Source: a virus
Reading direction: 5' to 3' (one strand)
IMG/VR virus record: IMGVR_UViG_3300021376_000300
Coordinates: 1 to 26,401 of that record
Length of the DNA stretch: 26,401 nucleotides
Shown: in pieces, positions 1 through 4,957 of the stretch
How positions within the stretch are numbered: the first letter of the stretch is position 1
How the letters are laid out: each line of letters opens with the position of its first letter
The notes under the pieces: generated by a model
Database searches by the model: none
What the model was told of the DNA's origin: nothing
What the model saw: the letters and a program-made list of their open reading frames with translations, nothing else
Made by a program: the position numbers and the translations under genes

Positions 1-1300
1 TCGTCTCAGGATACCACACCAAACCTGACTCGAACAGAGGGGCTACCGAGTTCATGCGAACATGTTTATCATTCCCGCGACTGGGTGTAAAATTCACTAC
101 CGGAATGCCCGAGGTCCGAAGTTCTTGTGTTAAAGGATGTCCGGAAGCCTTCGCCTCAATCAAGACAGTTTCTGGTTCCCAATACTTATACTCTTCTAAG
201 GCAATCTTTTTTAAATCCGGGAACTCCCATCGACCCCTTTTAGCATCAAGCAGAATTGCATTAGGCGGCCCTGCCTCCATAGGATAAAAGACACCCCACG
301 TCTGAATTGCGCTAAAGTCCGCTGTTCGTGTCTTCAAGAACGCCGTGTCATAGCTCTGCATTACATATTGTAAAGGTGGGATATTTCCCCGCTTCCAGGG
401 CTTCCACCACTCCCGCTTGATAATGGATGCAGTATCCAAAGTCGGGCACTGCATATACTGAGCATTCCATCGAGTAAGAGGAATAGAGGCCTTGACCTGC
501 TCTAGCTCGTCAAGCTTCCAATACTCCGGCCATAAAGGACTGCCACTGGGCAAAATTGCCGGAAACTCAATCAGATCCCACTGGTCCGCCTTCACATCAA
601 TAGACGACTGACGTAGCAACCGGGCAGTCAAATCCTGATCACTCCAACGGGTCATAACCAAAATAATGGTGCCCCCCGGCTGTAGCCGTTGTCTTGGACC
701 CGAACTGTACCACTCCCACGCACTCTCCAGCGCATTCGACGACATAGCGTCCTGTTCGGAGTGAGGATCATCAACAATAAACAAATCCGCACCGCGCCCC
801 GCAATAGATCCCCCCACACCCGCCGCATAATACTCTCCGCCGTCATCCGTCTCCCATCGATACGCCGCCTTGGAATCCGACCGGAGCTTTGTCGTAAATA
901 CTTTTTTGTACTCCTCCGATTCCATCAGGTTTTTTACCTTGCGGCCAAACCTCACAGACAAGTCCGCAGTGTGTGTCGCCTGCATAATTTTTAAATCCGG
1001 ATTTCTCCCAATCATCCACGCAGGAAACAAATGGCTCGCAAACTCCGACTTCGTATGACGCGGAGGTAAGTTTATAATTACTCTCTTCAAAGTTCCGTTA
1101 GCCACGGCCTCAAACTTCTTAGCAATAACCTCGTGATGCTGGCCCGGTATAAAATTAGGCCACACAAACCGCACAAAATTAAGAAAGTTTTTCTGCGCTG
1201 ACTCGTACGTTATTAACTCGCAGTCTCGTCGGGAAAGGGCCGCGTACTCTCTCAGCGCCTCATCAGGCACAGAACGAAGGTCTTCAGTTATTAATTTCAA
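1..1300 (-). CDS. terL: Terminase large subunit (TerL), C-terminus beyond left edge
   Basis: ATPase-nuclease motor that cuts concatemeric phage DNA and pumps it into the prohead. 433 codons are visible and the frame is open at the left edge. The ATPase domain has a Walker A-like motif, LPPRHTKSE (about residues 78-86), and Walker B, DLFIVDDPHSE (about 172-182). The RNase H-like nuclease domain begins at QSYDTAF with the likely catalytic Asp near 318, followed by LLDAKRGRWE, VLIEAKASG and GNDKHVRM, all typical of phage TerL. I chose the TTG at 1300-1298: it shares TTGA with the stop of the upstream gene and has GAGG five bases before it, while an in-frame stop lies a short way upstream. It is the last visible gene of a leftward operon. 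Family call is firm; the start is probable. Confidence 0.95.
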   Translation of the reverse strand, partial: MKLITEDLRSVPDEALREYAALSRRDCELITYESAQKNFLNFVRFVWPNFIPGQHHEVIAKKFEAVANGTLKRVIINLPPRHTKSEFASHLFPAWMIGRNPDLKIMQATHTADLSVRFGRKVKNLMESEEYKKVFTTKLRSDSKAAYRWETDDGGEYYAAGVGGSIAGRGADLFIVDDPHSEQDAMSSNALESAWEWYSSGPRQRLQPGGTIILVMTRWSDQDLTARLLRQSSIDVKADQWDLIEFPAILPSGSPLWPEYWKLDELEQVKASIPLTRWNAQYMQCPTLDTASIIKREWWKPWKRGNIPPLQYVMQSYDTAFLKTRTADFSAIQTWGVFYPMEAGPPNAILLDAKRGRWEFPDLKKIALEEYKYWEPETVLIEAKASGHPLTQELRTSGIPVVNFTPSRGNDKHVRMNSVAPLFESGLVWYPET

Positions 1301-1551
1301 CGGTGCCTCAAAGTAGCCCTGTTCGTCTGAGGATTATAACGATACTCCGTCTTGGATCTCCCAGAGGCAGTGGCTGCACGATCTATAGCCCGCTCCTGAG
1401 CAGTCATGCGATTGCGCCTCTCGCCCGCCGCAGTCAACGTCCCGTCGTCATTCATATGACCACGACTCTTTAAAATCTGCTCGGCTTTCTCCCGAGATCC
1501 AACTTGATAAGACAGGCGATCTACAAGCTGATGCCGACCCATAAACTTCAT
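1297..1551 (-). CDS. Small conserved phage protein upstream of terL
   Basis: About 84 residues starting MKFMGRHQLVDRLSYQVG, basic and polar, with the segment KAEQILKSRGHMNDDG and a C-terminal YNPQTNRATLRHR. From memory this resembles small proteins often encoded next to terL in phages; the function is unknown. The frame opens at 1563 with two earlier ATGs (1563, 1557), but the ATG at 1551 gives the usual-looking N-terminus. Its TGA overlaps the TTG of terL, so translation is probably coupled. A DNA-packaging accessory role is only a guess from position; the terS-like gene elsewhere (5307-5900) argues against this being the small terminase. Confidence 0.8.
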   Translation of the reverse strand: MKFMGRHQLVDRLSYQVGSREKAEQILKSRGHMNDDGTLTAAGERRNRMTAQERAIDRAATASGRSKTEYRYNPQTNRATLRHR

Positions 1552-1576
1552 GGTCATATGCATACCTCACAAAGAA

Positions 1577-1846
1577 CTAGAGAATATCATCCATGATCAG
1601 AGGACAGCCGTCAAATGCCATCTGACAGTTGTATTCGATAAACTCGGAAGCTTCGTCCTCTGTCATCTGATCTCTTATTACAAGCACATCAATCATCTTA
1701 TCATAAGAATATATTACCCGAAGCTCATGATTGATCATGGTTGTGCCAATGATCGCATCCTCAAAACCGTCCATAAGGACGGCTGTCGTATCAAAGTGTT
1801 CTGCACGTTCAGCTACTGCTTCACGAAGGGGATGGGTCTTTGTCAC
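1577..1846 (-). CDS. Conserved phage hypothetical protein, head of terL operon
   Basis: 89 residues, acidic, with AVLMDGFEDAIIG, VIYSYDKMIDVLVIRD and EASEFIEYNCQMAF segments that I recognise as a recurrent phage hypothetical protein of unknown function. It starts with GTG at 1846, preceded by AGAGGA at a good distance. It is separated from the next gene by 13 to 25 bases depending on that gene's start. It is the first gene of the leftward operon leading into terL. No transmembrane segment or cysteine cluster is seen. The upstream leader can form a G/C hairpin (1867-1884). Confidence 0.82.
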   Translation of the reverse strand: MTKTHPLREAVAERAEHFDTTAVLMDGFEDAIIGTTMINHELRVIYSYDKMIDVLVIRDQMTEDEASEFIEYNCQMAFDGCPLIMDDIL

Positions 1847-1866
1847 GGTGTCCTCTTTTTATTATG

Positions 1867-1884
1867 CCCCCCAGCCGCCGGGGG
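1867..1884 (-). other. Leader hairpin upstream of leftward terL operon
   Basis: CCCCC and GGGGG arms flank a short AGCCGC-type loop about 20 bases before the GTG start of the 89-residue gene. Read leftward it is followed by ATAATAAAAA rather than a T tract, so it looks like a 5' leader hairpin and not a terminator. Its effect on translation is unknown. Confidence 0.4.
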
Positions 1885-1907
1885 ACCCTATAAACAGACT
1901 GTAAAAA

Positions 1908-2018
1908 GGGGGCCGGGGTCAATATCAAAAGTTTTATTTCCACATAACTTTCCGTGAAAAACAGTATATATGTCAGGCGCGCGCGCGAGCAGGGGTCGAA
2001 TAGGGGGTCGGGGTCAAT
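1908..2018 (+). repeat. G-rich 16-bp direct repeat pair
   Basis: GGGGGCCGGGGTCAAT at 1908-1923 and GGGGGTCGGGGTCAAT at 2003-2018 match at 15 of 16 positions, 95 bases apart. They bracket the GC-alternating run in control region A. They could be protein-binding sites or the remains of a duplication. Confidence 0.7.
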
Positions 2019-2070
2019 GGTTCGGTCGGGCTCGATCTCGGGATTTTCAATAGGGACCCGTGCCAACAGG

Positions 2071-2097
2071 TATGCACCAGACGCATAGCAGGTATGC
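2071..2097 (+). promoter_or_regulatory. Operator-like element A (TATGC/GCATA)
   Basis: TATGC (2071-2075), GCATA (2083-2087) and TATGC (2093-2097) form a tandem-inverted arrangement. It is repeated with identical spacing at 6271-6296. The core GCATAGCAGGTATGC differs from the region B copy at two central bases only. The element ends about 11 bases before the -35 box at 2109. It is probably a binding site for a phage regulator; the protein is unknown. Confidence 0.6.
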
Positions 2098-2108
2098 GTA
2101 AATAATTG

Positions 2109-2137
2109 TTGACTTTCTTTTGACTATGTGTTAGTCT
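2109..2137 (+). promoter_or_regulatory. Promoter of first rightward cassette gene
   Basis: TTGACT at 2109-2114, a 17-base spacer and TAGTCT at 2132-2137. The -35 is strong and the -10 is weak (3 of 6). A second TTGACT lies 11 bases downstream of the first (2120-2125). The same double-TTGACT block occurs at 3711 and 4081. Confidence 0.6.
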
Positions 2138-2142
2138 GTTTG

Positions 2143-2166
2143 TGTTAGATCGATGGTGATCTAGCA
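2143..2166. repeat. Inverted repeat at the transcript start
   Basis: TGTTAGATC and GATCTAGCA pair over nine bases with one mismatch around the 6-base loop GATGGT. It lies just past the predicted -10, near the expected transcription start. It may be an operator or a 5' leader hairpin upstream of the ribosome binding site. Confidence 0.5.
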
Positions 2167-2194
2167 CGGCTGTTTTACATTGTGGAGAAATACT

Positions 2195-2536
2195 ATGGAC
2201 AGCGACAACACGATTGTGAACGCGACTGCACTCTTTTCTAGTGGCGCCTCGCGCTTATCGAACAGCTTTCAGGAACTGGTCGAACAGCTTACGAAAGAAC
2301 TTAAGGCTCACAAAGAACTTATCGATAGACTAGAGCAGAAGATAACAGATCTAGAACAGAAGGGCTCGCAGTCAGTCAGCATCAAGATAGATGGTGACGT
2401 CGGCGAAAGACTAGACGAGCTTGAGCAAAGACTCAACGACGAGCTTCACTCTGAAGAAGACATAAGAGAGTGGGCGCGAGACGAAGCTCAAGAGGTCTTG
2501 AGCAGCACGAGCTTCGAGATCACAGTCAACCAATAA
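2195..2536 (+). CDS. Acidic coiled-coil phage protein
   Basis: 113 residues, strongly charged. A long heptad-rich stretch (about residues 25-60: LVEQLTKELKAHKELIDRLE and onwards) and a second helix (ERLDELEQRLNDEL) predict a coiled coil, so the protein is probably oligomeric. The acidic C-terminal part is HSEEDIREWARDEAQEVL. I do not recognise a specific function; it could be a scaffold, an adaptor or a protein-binding anti-host factor. The frame extends upstream to a TTG at 2180, but the ATG at 2195 with GGAG before it is preferred. It has its own promoter (2109) and is followed by a hairpin (2541-2562). Confidence 0.82.
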   Translation: MDSDNTIVNATALFSSGASRLSNSFQELVEQLTKELKAHKELIDRLEQKITDLEQKGSQSVSIKIDGDVGERLDELEQRLNDELHSEEDIREWARDEAQEVLSSTSFEITVNQ

Positions 2537-2540
2537 AGAA

Positions 2541-2562
2541 GAGAGGGGATCTCTCCCCTCTC
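2541..2562 (+). terminator. Hairpin after coiled-coil gene
   Basis: GAGAGGGG and CCCCTCTC form a perfect 8-bp stem around ATCTCT, a few bases after the stop codon. The following T tract is poor (ACTCTTTC), so termination may be partial, letting transcription continue into the 80-residue gene. Confidence 0.6.
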
Positions 2563-2585
2563 ACTCTTTCAAGAAAGGAAAGAAA

Positions 2586-2828
2586 ATGGAAACGTCGCAA
2601 TATACACCAGAACGAGACCCTAATGGGAAGATGTTTATCTTAAGCATTGGATCGAGGGTTCAGGCACATCCCGCTTGTGACTGTTGGATGAGGGGAGATC
2701 GATACGGAACAGTCGTAAGGATCACGAGTAAATCAATCCATGTGAAGATGGATAGATCCGGCAGAACCCGCAAGTTTACATCCGGCCTTTTACATCCGGC
2801 CTTATTGCACAAAGGAGATACACAATGA
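2586..2828 (+). CDS. Small phage protein with 14-bp duplication at its 3' end
   Basis: 80 residues. IGSRVQAHPACDCWMRGDRY, then GTVVRI and IHVKMDRSGRTRKF, look like a small beta-barrel (SH3/KOW-like) fold of the type common in phage hypothetical proteins; that fold is inferred by eye. ATG 2586 follows AAGGAAAGAAA. The last 13 or so residues come from a frame created by a perfect 14-bp tandem duplication (2775-2802). Removing one copy would put this gene in frame with the next one. The TGA overlaps the next ATG (ATGA at 2825-2828). Confidence 0.78.
   Translation: METSQYTPERDPNGKMFILSIGSRVQAHPACDCWMRGDRYGTVVRITSKSIHVKMDRSGRTRKFTSGLLHPALLHKGDTQ
2775..2802 (+). repeat. Perfect 14-bp tandem duplication inside a gene
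   Basis: TTTACATCCGGCCT occurs twice head to tail (2775-2788, 2789-2802). Because 14 is not a multiple of three, it shifts the frame of the 80-residue gene. With one copy deleted, codons run without a stop through ATG 2825 into the 62-residue gene. Confidence 0.95.
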
Positions 2829-3013
2829 CCATCGCAGAAAAACAACTGATCCTCGCTAGCGTTCAAGCAACTTTCAATATCAGCATTGCCTTGCTCGATA
2901 GCAAAATGAAATATGCCTCCCTTGTTCAAAAATGCGATCTGATAAAAGAAAAGATTGATTTAATTCAAGCCTATGCCGCTCAGGTCTCAGAAATATGCCA
3001 CGGGAAGGCTTAA
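2825..3013 (+). CDS. Small helical phage protein, possibly split from the upstream gene
   Basis: 62 residues, predicted all-helical (AEKQLILASVQATFNISIAL, KYASLVQKCDLIKEKIDLIQ). No family is recognised. A strong AAAGGAGA site lies upstream of ATG 2825, which overlaps the previous stop by four bases. In the absence of the 14-bp duplication at 2775-2802 it would be the C-terminal part of a longer protein. It ends at 3013. Confidence 0.7.
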   Translation: MTIAEKQLILASVQATFNISIALLDSKMKYASLVQKCDLIKEKIDLIQAYAAQVSEICHGKA

Positions 3014-3015
3014 CA

Positions 3016-3078
3016 ATGTCAGACCTAATCGCAGTCATTGACGCCTATCAGGTTTTCATCATTTTAGAACTTGCATAA
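3016..3078 (+). CDS. Possible 20-residue peptide
   Basis: An ATG two bases after the previous stop opens a 20-codon frame ending in TAA at 3076-3078, encoding MSDLIAVIDAYQVFIILELA. It is hydrophobic toward its C-terminus. There is no independent ribosome binding site beyond GGAAGG in the preceding codons. It could be a translated leader, a decayed gene end or noise. Confidence 0.25.
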   Translation: MSDLIAVIDAYQVFIILELA

Positions 3079-3084
3079 AAGAAA

Positions 3085-3112
3085 GGGGAGAGAAATCTCC
3101 CCTTGACTTTTT
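3085..3112 (+). terminator. Rho-independent terminator
   Basis: GGGGAGA and TCTCCCC form a 7-bp stem around a GAAA tetraloop (3092-3095), followed by a T-rich stretch. It ends the first cassette group. Its T-rich tail overlaps the -35 box of the next promoter (3103). Confidence 0.75.
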
Positions 3113-3130
3113 CTTTATAGTTGATACATT
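3103..3130 (+). promoter_or_regulatory. Promoter of the 65-residue gene
   Basis: TTGACT at 3103-3108, a 16-base spacer and TACATT at 3125-3130 (4 of 6 to the -10 consensus), 31 bases before the ATG at 3162. It directly abuts the preceding terminator stem. Confidence 0.6.
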
Positions 3131-3161
3131 GATATTGTCCCAAAGCAGAGGAGAAAGTGCA

Positions 3162-3359
3162 ATGGACACGTTTACAGCAATCAATATAATCGAAGGCATT
3201 GAAGACGCAGAAGAGTTCGAGATTATCGAGGCCTGGCAATATCTGATCGATACAGGCATTGTCTGGAGCCTACAAGGTTTTTACGGTCGCACGGCGCGAG
3301 ATTTAATTGAGACAGGCATGTGCTATCTCAACAATAGCGAAGAAGAATTCGCAGTCTAA
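3162..3359 (+). CDS. DUF7417-like small phage protein
   Basis: 65 residues. The core AWQYLIDTGIVWSLQGFYGR followed by TARDLIETG is a recurrent signature of a small phage protein family that I associate with DUF7417 (from memory, not searched). The function is unknown. The frame reaches back to a TTG at 3129, but ATG 3162 follows AGAGGAGA at proper spacing and is chosen. It is acidic overall and has its own promoter (3103) and terminator (3363), so it behaves as an independent cassette. Confidence 0.82.
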   Translation: MDTFTAINIIEGIEDAEEFEIIEAWQYLIDTGIVWSLQGFYGRTARDLIETGMCYLNNSEEEFAV

Positions 3360-3362
3360 TCG

Positions 3363-3394
3363 AGAGCGGGGGCGCGAGCTCCCGCTCTTTTCTG
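3363..3394 (+). terminator. Rho-independent terminator
   Basis: GAGCGGG (3364-3370) pairs with CCCGCTC (3381-3387), followed by TTTTCTGTCCTTT. It begins a few bases after the stop of the 65-residue gene. Confidence 0.75.
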
Positions 3395-3411
3395 TCCTTT
3401 AATCAATCAAT

Positions 3412-3424
3412 GTCCTATTAGGAC
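3412..3424. repeat. Short palindrome abutting the first 12-bp repeat
   Basis: GTCCTA-T-TAGGAC is a perfect inverted repeat whose right arm runs into the first ACTTTACCGGCG copy. It may be part of a protein-binding site. Short palindromes of this size occur by chance. Confidence 0.4.
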
Positions 3425-3446
3425 TTTACCGGCGCGGAGACGCATC

Positions 3447-3620
3447 ATGATTACAAAAGCACAGCAACAAGCTATCCTCAGAATATACAATCGAGACACA
3501 AGTGAAGCCCCGTCTTACCTACAATTCCGTCGCAGAGTATTGCGCGGGTTTGACTGTCTTATGCTACCTTGGAAAGGCATGTGGATTGGGATTGAGACCG
3601 ATGGTTATACTCACACGTGA
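3447..3620 (+). CDS. 57-residue conserved phage protein
   Basis: A short gene with 57 codons: it begins MITKAQQQAILRIYNRDT, continues SYLQFRRRVLRGFDCLMLPW and ends GMWIGIETDGYTHT. The FRRRV, MLPW, GMW-GIE and DGYTH pattern is one I recognise in small uncharacterised phage proteins. GGAGA (3436-3440) lies six bases before the ATG. The first 12-bp repeat sits immediately upstream of the ribosome binding site and a repeat pair follows one base after the TGA, so the gene is bracketed by repeats. The function is unknown. Confidence 0.8.
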   Translation: MITKAQQQAILRIYNRDTSEAPSYLQFRRRVLRGFDCLMLPWKGMWIGIETDGYTHT

Positions 3621-3656
3621 GACTTTACCGGCGCACTGAAACTTTACCGGCGTGAT

Positions 3657-3665
3657 TTCTCCACA
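3657..3665 (+). other. DnaA-box-like 9-mer after a repeat pair
   Basis: TTCTCCACA matches the DnaA box TTATCCACA at 8 of 9 positions, four bases after the repeat at 3641-3652. An identical 9-mer follows the next repeat pair (4052-4060). Single-mismatch boxes are common by chance, so only the shared position is suggestive. Confidence 0.3.
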
Positions 3666-3671
3666 CGCCTC

Positions 3672-3709
3672 GCCCCCCGCGAATTTATTTTTGCGGGGGG
3701 CTTTTATTT
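3672..3709 (+). terminator. Strong rho-independent terminator
   Basis: GCCCCCCGC (3672-3680) and GCGGGGGGC (3693-3701) form a perfect 9-bp stem with a 12-base loop, followed by TTTTATTT. It closes the 57-residue cassette immediately before the next promoter. Confidence 0.9.
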
Positions 3710-3710
3710 G

Positions 3711-3739
3711 TTGACTTTTATTTGACTTGCCTCTATATT
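3711..3739 (+). promoter_or_regulatory. Promoter of the 77-residue gene
   Basis: TTGACT (3711-3716), a 17-base spacer and TATATT (3734-3739): a near-consensus sigma70-type promoter. A second TTGACT begins 11 bases after the first, as at 2109 and 4081. Confidence 0.8.
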
Positions 3740-3770
3740 ATCAGAGTAACGCAAACCAAGGAGAAAGATC

Positions 3771-4004
3771 ATGCGTTCAATTTCCACTATCGCACGCGAG
3801 ATCCGCGCAGACTGGACAAAGCCATACTTTGGCGCAGTCCCATACTTAAGCGCAATGCAGTCTCTCGATAGCATCGAGGATAACTATTATGAGGATAGCG
3901 GCAAATCCGTTGTTCTCTACTTTCTGGCGAACGCGCAGACTTGGAAGGGAGACAAAGCACGGGCGATAAAGGCCGAGCTTAAGAAGCTCTGCGGCATCAA
4001 ATAA
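3771..4004 (+). CDS. Conserved small phage protein (77 residues)
   Basis: 77 residues with SISTIAREIRADWTKPYFGA, VPYLSAMQSLDSIEDNY and VLYFLANAQTWKGDKARAIK segments. I recognise it as a recurrent small phage/plasmid hypothetical family without known function. The C-terminus is basic (KAELKKLCGIK). AAGGAGA precedes the ATG. It has its own near-consensus promoter (3711), is bracketed by 12-bp repeats (3641 and 4012) and is followed by a terminator (4043), so it is a self-contained cassette. Confidence 0.85.
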   Translation: MRSISTIAREIRADWTKPYFGAVPYLSAMQSLDSIEDNYYEDSGKSVVLYFLANAQTWKGDKARAIKAELKKLCGIK

Positions 4005-4042
4005 AATTAGCACTTTACCGGCGCATTGAGACTTTACCGGCG

Positions 4043-4079
4043 CGGGCCCGTTTCTCCACAAGCGGGCCCGTTTTTATTT
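4043..4079 (+). terminator. Rho-independent terminator
   Basis: Two CGGGCCCG blocks (4043-4050 and 4063-4070), each self-complementary, pair with each other around a 12-base loop and are followed by TTTTTATTT. The loop contains a second TTCTCCACA 9-mer (4052-4060). Confidence 0.85.
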
Positions 4080-4080
4080 G

Positions 4081-4108
4081 TTGACTTTCATTTGACTTGT
4101 GTTATTCT
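4081..4108 (+). promoter_or_regulatory. Promoter of the GP88-like gene
   Basis: TTGACT (4081-4086), a 16-base spacer and TATTCT (4103-4108). The block TTGACTTTCATTTGACTTG is nearly identical to that at 3711, which points to duplication of a terminator-promoter module. Confidence 0.65.
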
Positions 4109-4139
4109 TGGCGCGTCAATTCCATAGAAAGGGAACATC

Positions 4140-4787
4140 ATGACAACGTTAAAAGAAGCGCAAAGCGCAGGAAAAATTTCGACGGCTAACTCAAAGATGC
4201 CGGGCTCAACTTTCGGCGTGTCCGCAAAACATTGCAACGTAGGCGGCAAGCTAGCTCAGCTCAAGGGTTCGGTGTGCTATGAATGCTACGCCTTAAAAGC
4301 TCAAAAAAGATGGCCGTCGGTTGACATCGGATGGACCGGCAACTTGGACAAAGCCACGCGCATGATAAGCGCGGACCCTGCCCGCTGGATCGCTTATATG
4401 AGCTTCCAAATTAACAGGGCTTTCCTAAAGACCGGCGAACCCTTCCACCGGTGGTTCGATAGTGGAGACTTGCAATCGGTTGAGATGCTAGAGGCAATCT
4501 GCGACGTCGCACGCGCCACGCCCCAGATCCGCCATTGGCTTCCGACACGCGAGACAAAGATCATTAATGACTTTACCGGCTCGATCCCAGACAATCTTGT
4601 CGTGCGGATCTCGAGCCCGATGATTGATGACAAGCCAATCAACAAATACATATGGACGAGCACGGTCCACAAGAACAGTGAACCGGTCGGGCATGTCTGC
4701 CCTGCCCGTCACCAAGGCAATGCCTGCGGGTCATGCCGCGCTTGTTGGTCAGATGACATCCGAAACATCTCCTACCCCCTCCACTAA
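4140..4787 (+). CDS. GP88/DUF7227-like cysteine-rich phage protein
   Basis: 215 residues of a widespread phage family whose members I recall as GP88 or DUF7227. Signatures: MPGSTFGVSAKHCNVGGKLA, GSVCYECYALKAQ, PFHRWFDSGDLQSVEMLEAI, HWLPTRETKI, and a C-terminal CPARHQGNACGSCRACW. The eight or so conserved cysteines suggest a metal or Fe-S site, which is inference; no biochemical role is established to my knowledge. The ATG follows AAAGGGAACATC. A near-copy of the 12-bp repeat (4570-4581) lies inside the coding frame (DFTGS). Exact repeats bracket the gene and it has its own promoter and terminator. Confidence 0.9.
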   Translation: MTTLKEAQSAGKISTANSKMPGSTFGVSAKHCNVGGKLAQLKGSVCYECYALKAQKRWPSVDIGWTGNLDKATRMISADPARWIAYMSFQINRAFLKTGEPFHRWFDSGDLQSVEMLEAICDVARATPQIRHWLPTRETKIINDFTGSIPDNLVVRISSPMIDDKPINKYIWTSTVHKNSEPVGHVCPARHQGNACGSCRACWSDDIRNISYPLH

Positions 4788-4886
4788 GGGGTAGTTACTC
4801 TTTGCTTAGCTTATTGATACTTTACCGGCGTGCGTGCTACTTTACCGGCGCGACGTTGACAAACCTCCCCTGTCCGTTGCCAACTG

Positions 4887-4923
4887 CCCACGGTTGAGCG
4901 CCTGCGCTCCCGTGGGTCTTTTT
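4887..4923 (+). terminator. Long two-part hairpin terminator
   Basis: CCCACGG (4887-4893) pairs with CCGTGGG (4910-4916). Nested inside, GAGCGC (4896-4901) pairs with GCGCTC (4904-4909) around CT. TCTTTTT follows. It ends the rightward cassette island and its T tract runs straight into the parS-like palindrome. Confidence 0.9.
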
Positions 4924-4938
4924 GTTTCACGTGAAACT
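4923..4938. promoter_or_regulatory. parS: parS-like centromere site
   Basis: TGTTTCACGTGAAACT matches the bacterial parS consensus TGTTTCACGTGAAACA at 15 of 16 positions, with the 14-bp palindrome GTTTCACGTGAAAC (4924-4937) perfect. parS is the site where chromosomal-type ParB loads. The site is intergenic, between the terminator at 4887-4923 and a 12-bp repeat pair whose first copy begins inside it at 4936. No parA or parB gene is visible in the window, so a host or out-of-window ParB would be the reader. The function is inferred from sequence only. Confidence 0.65.
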
Positions 4939-4957
4939 TTACCGGCGCAGTCGGACT

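Larger units (their letters stand above)
1847..2194. other. Divergent control region A
   Basis: 348 bases between the leftward terL operon and the rightward cassette genes, without a credible gene. It holds a 16-base direct repeat with one mismatch (1908-1923 and 2003-2018, GGGGGYCGGGGTCAAT), the 13-mer TATCAAAAGTTTT (1923-1935), CAGTATAT (1962-1969), an alternating GC run (1977-1987), a TATGC/GCATA operator-like element (2071-2097), a rightward promoter (2109-2137) and a 9-base inverted repeat with one mismatch (2143-2166). Four of these recur in the same order in control region B at 5901-6382. I could not identify a convincing leftward sigma70 promoter. Confidence 0.75.

Noticed and set aside
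689-994. 101-codon plus-strand frame at the left end
   Set aside because: Lies antisense within terL, whose protein motifs are unambiguous.
3609-3624. Second possible parS around CACGTG at 3614-3619
   Set aside because: Flanks do not match: only about four of the ten outer positions agree with the consensus and the dyad is broken.
4856-4861. TTGACA as a -35 box in the terminator region
   Set aside because: No acceptable -10 at 16-18 bases; the region downstream is the hairpin terminator.
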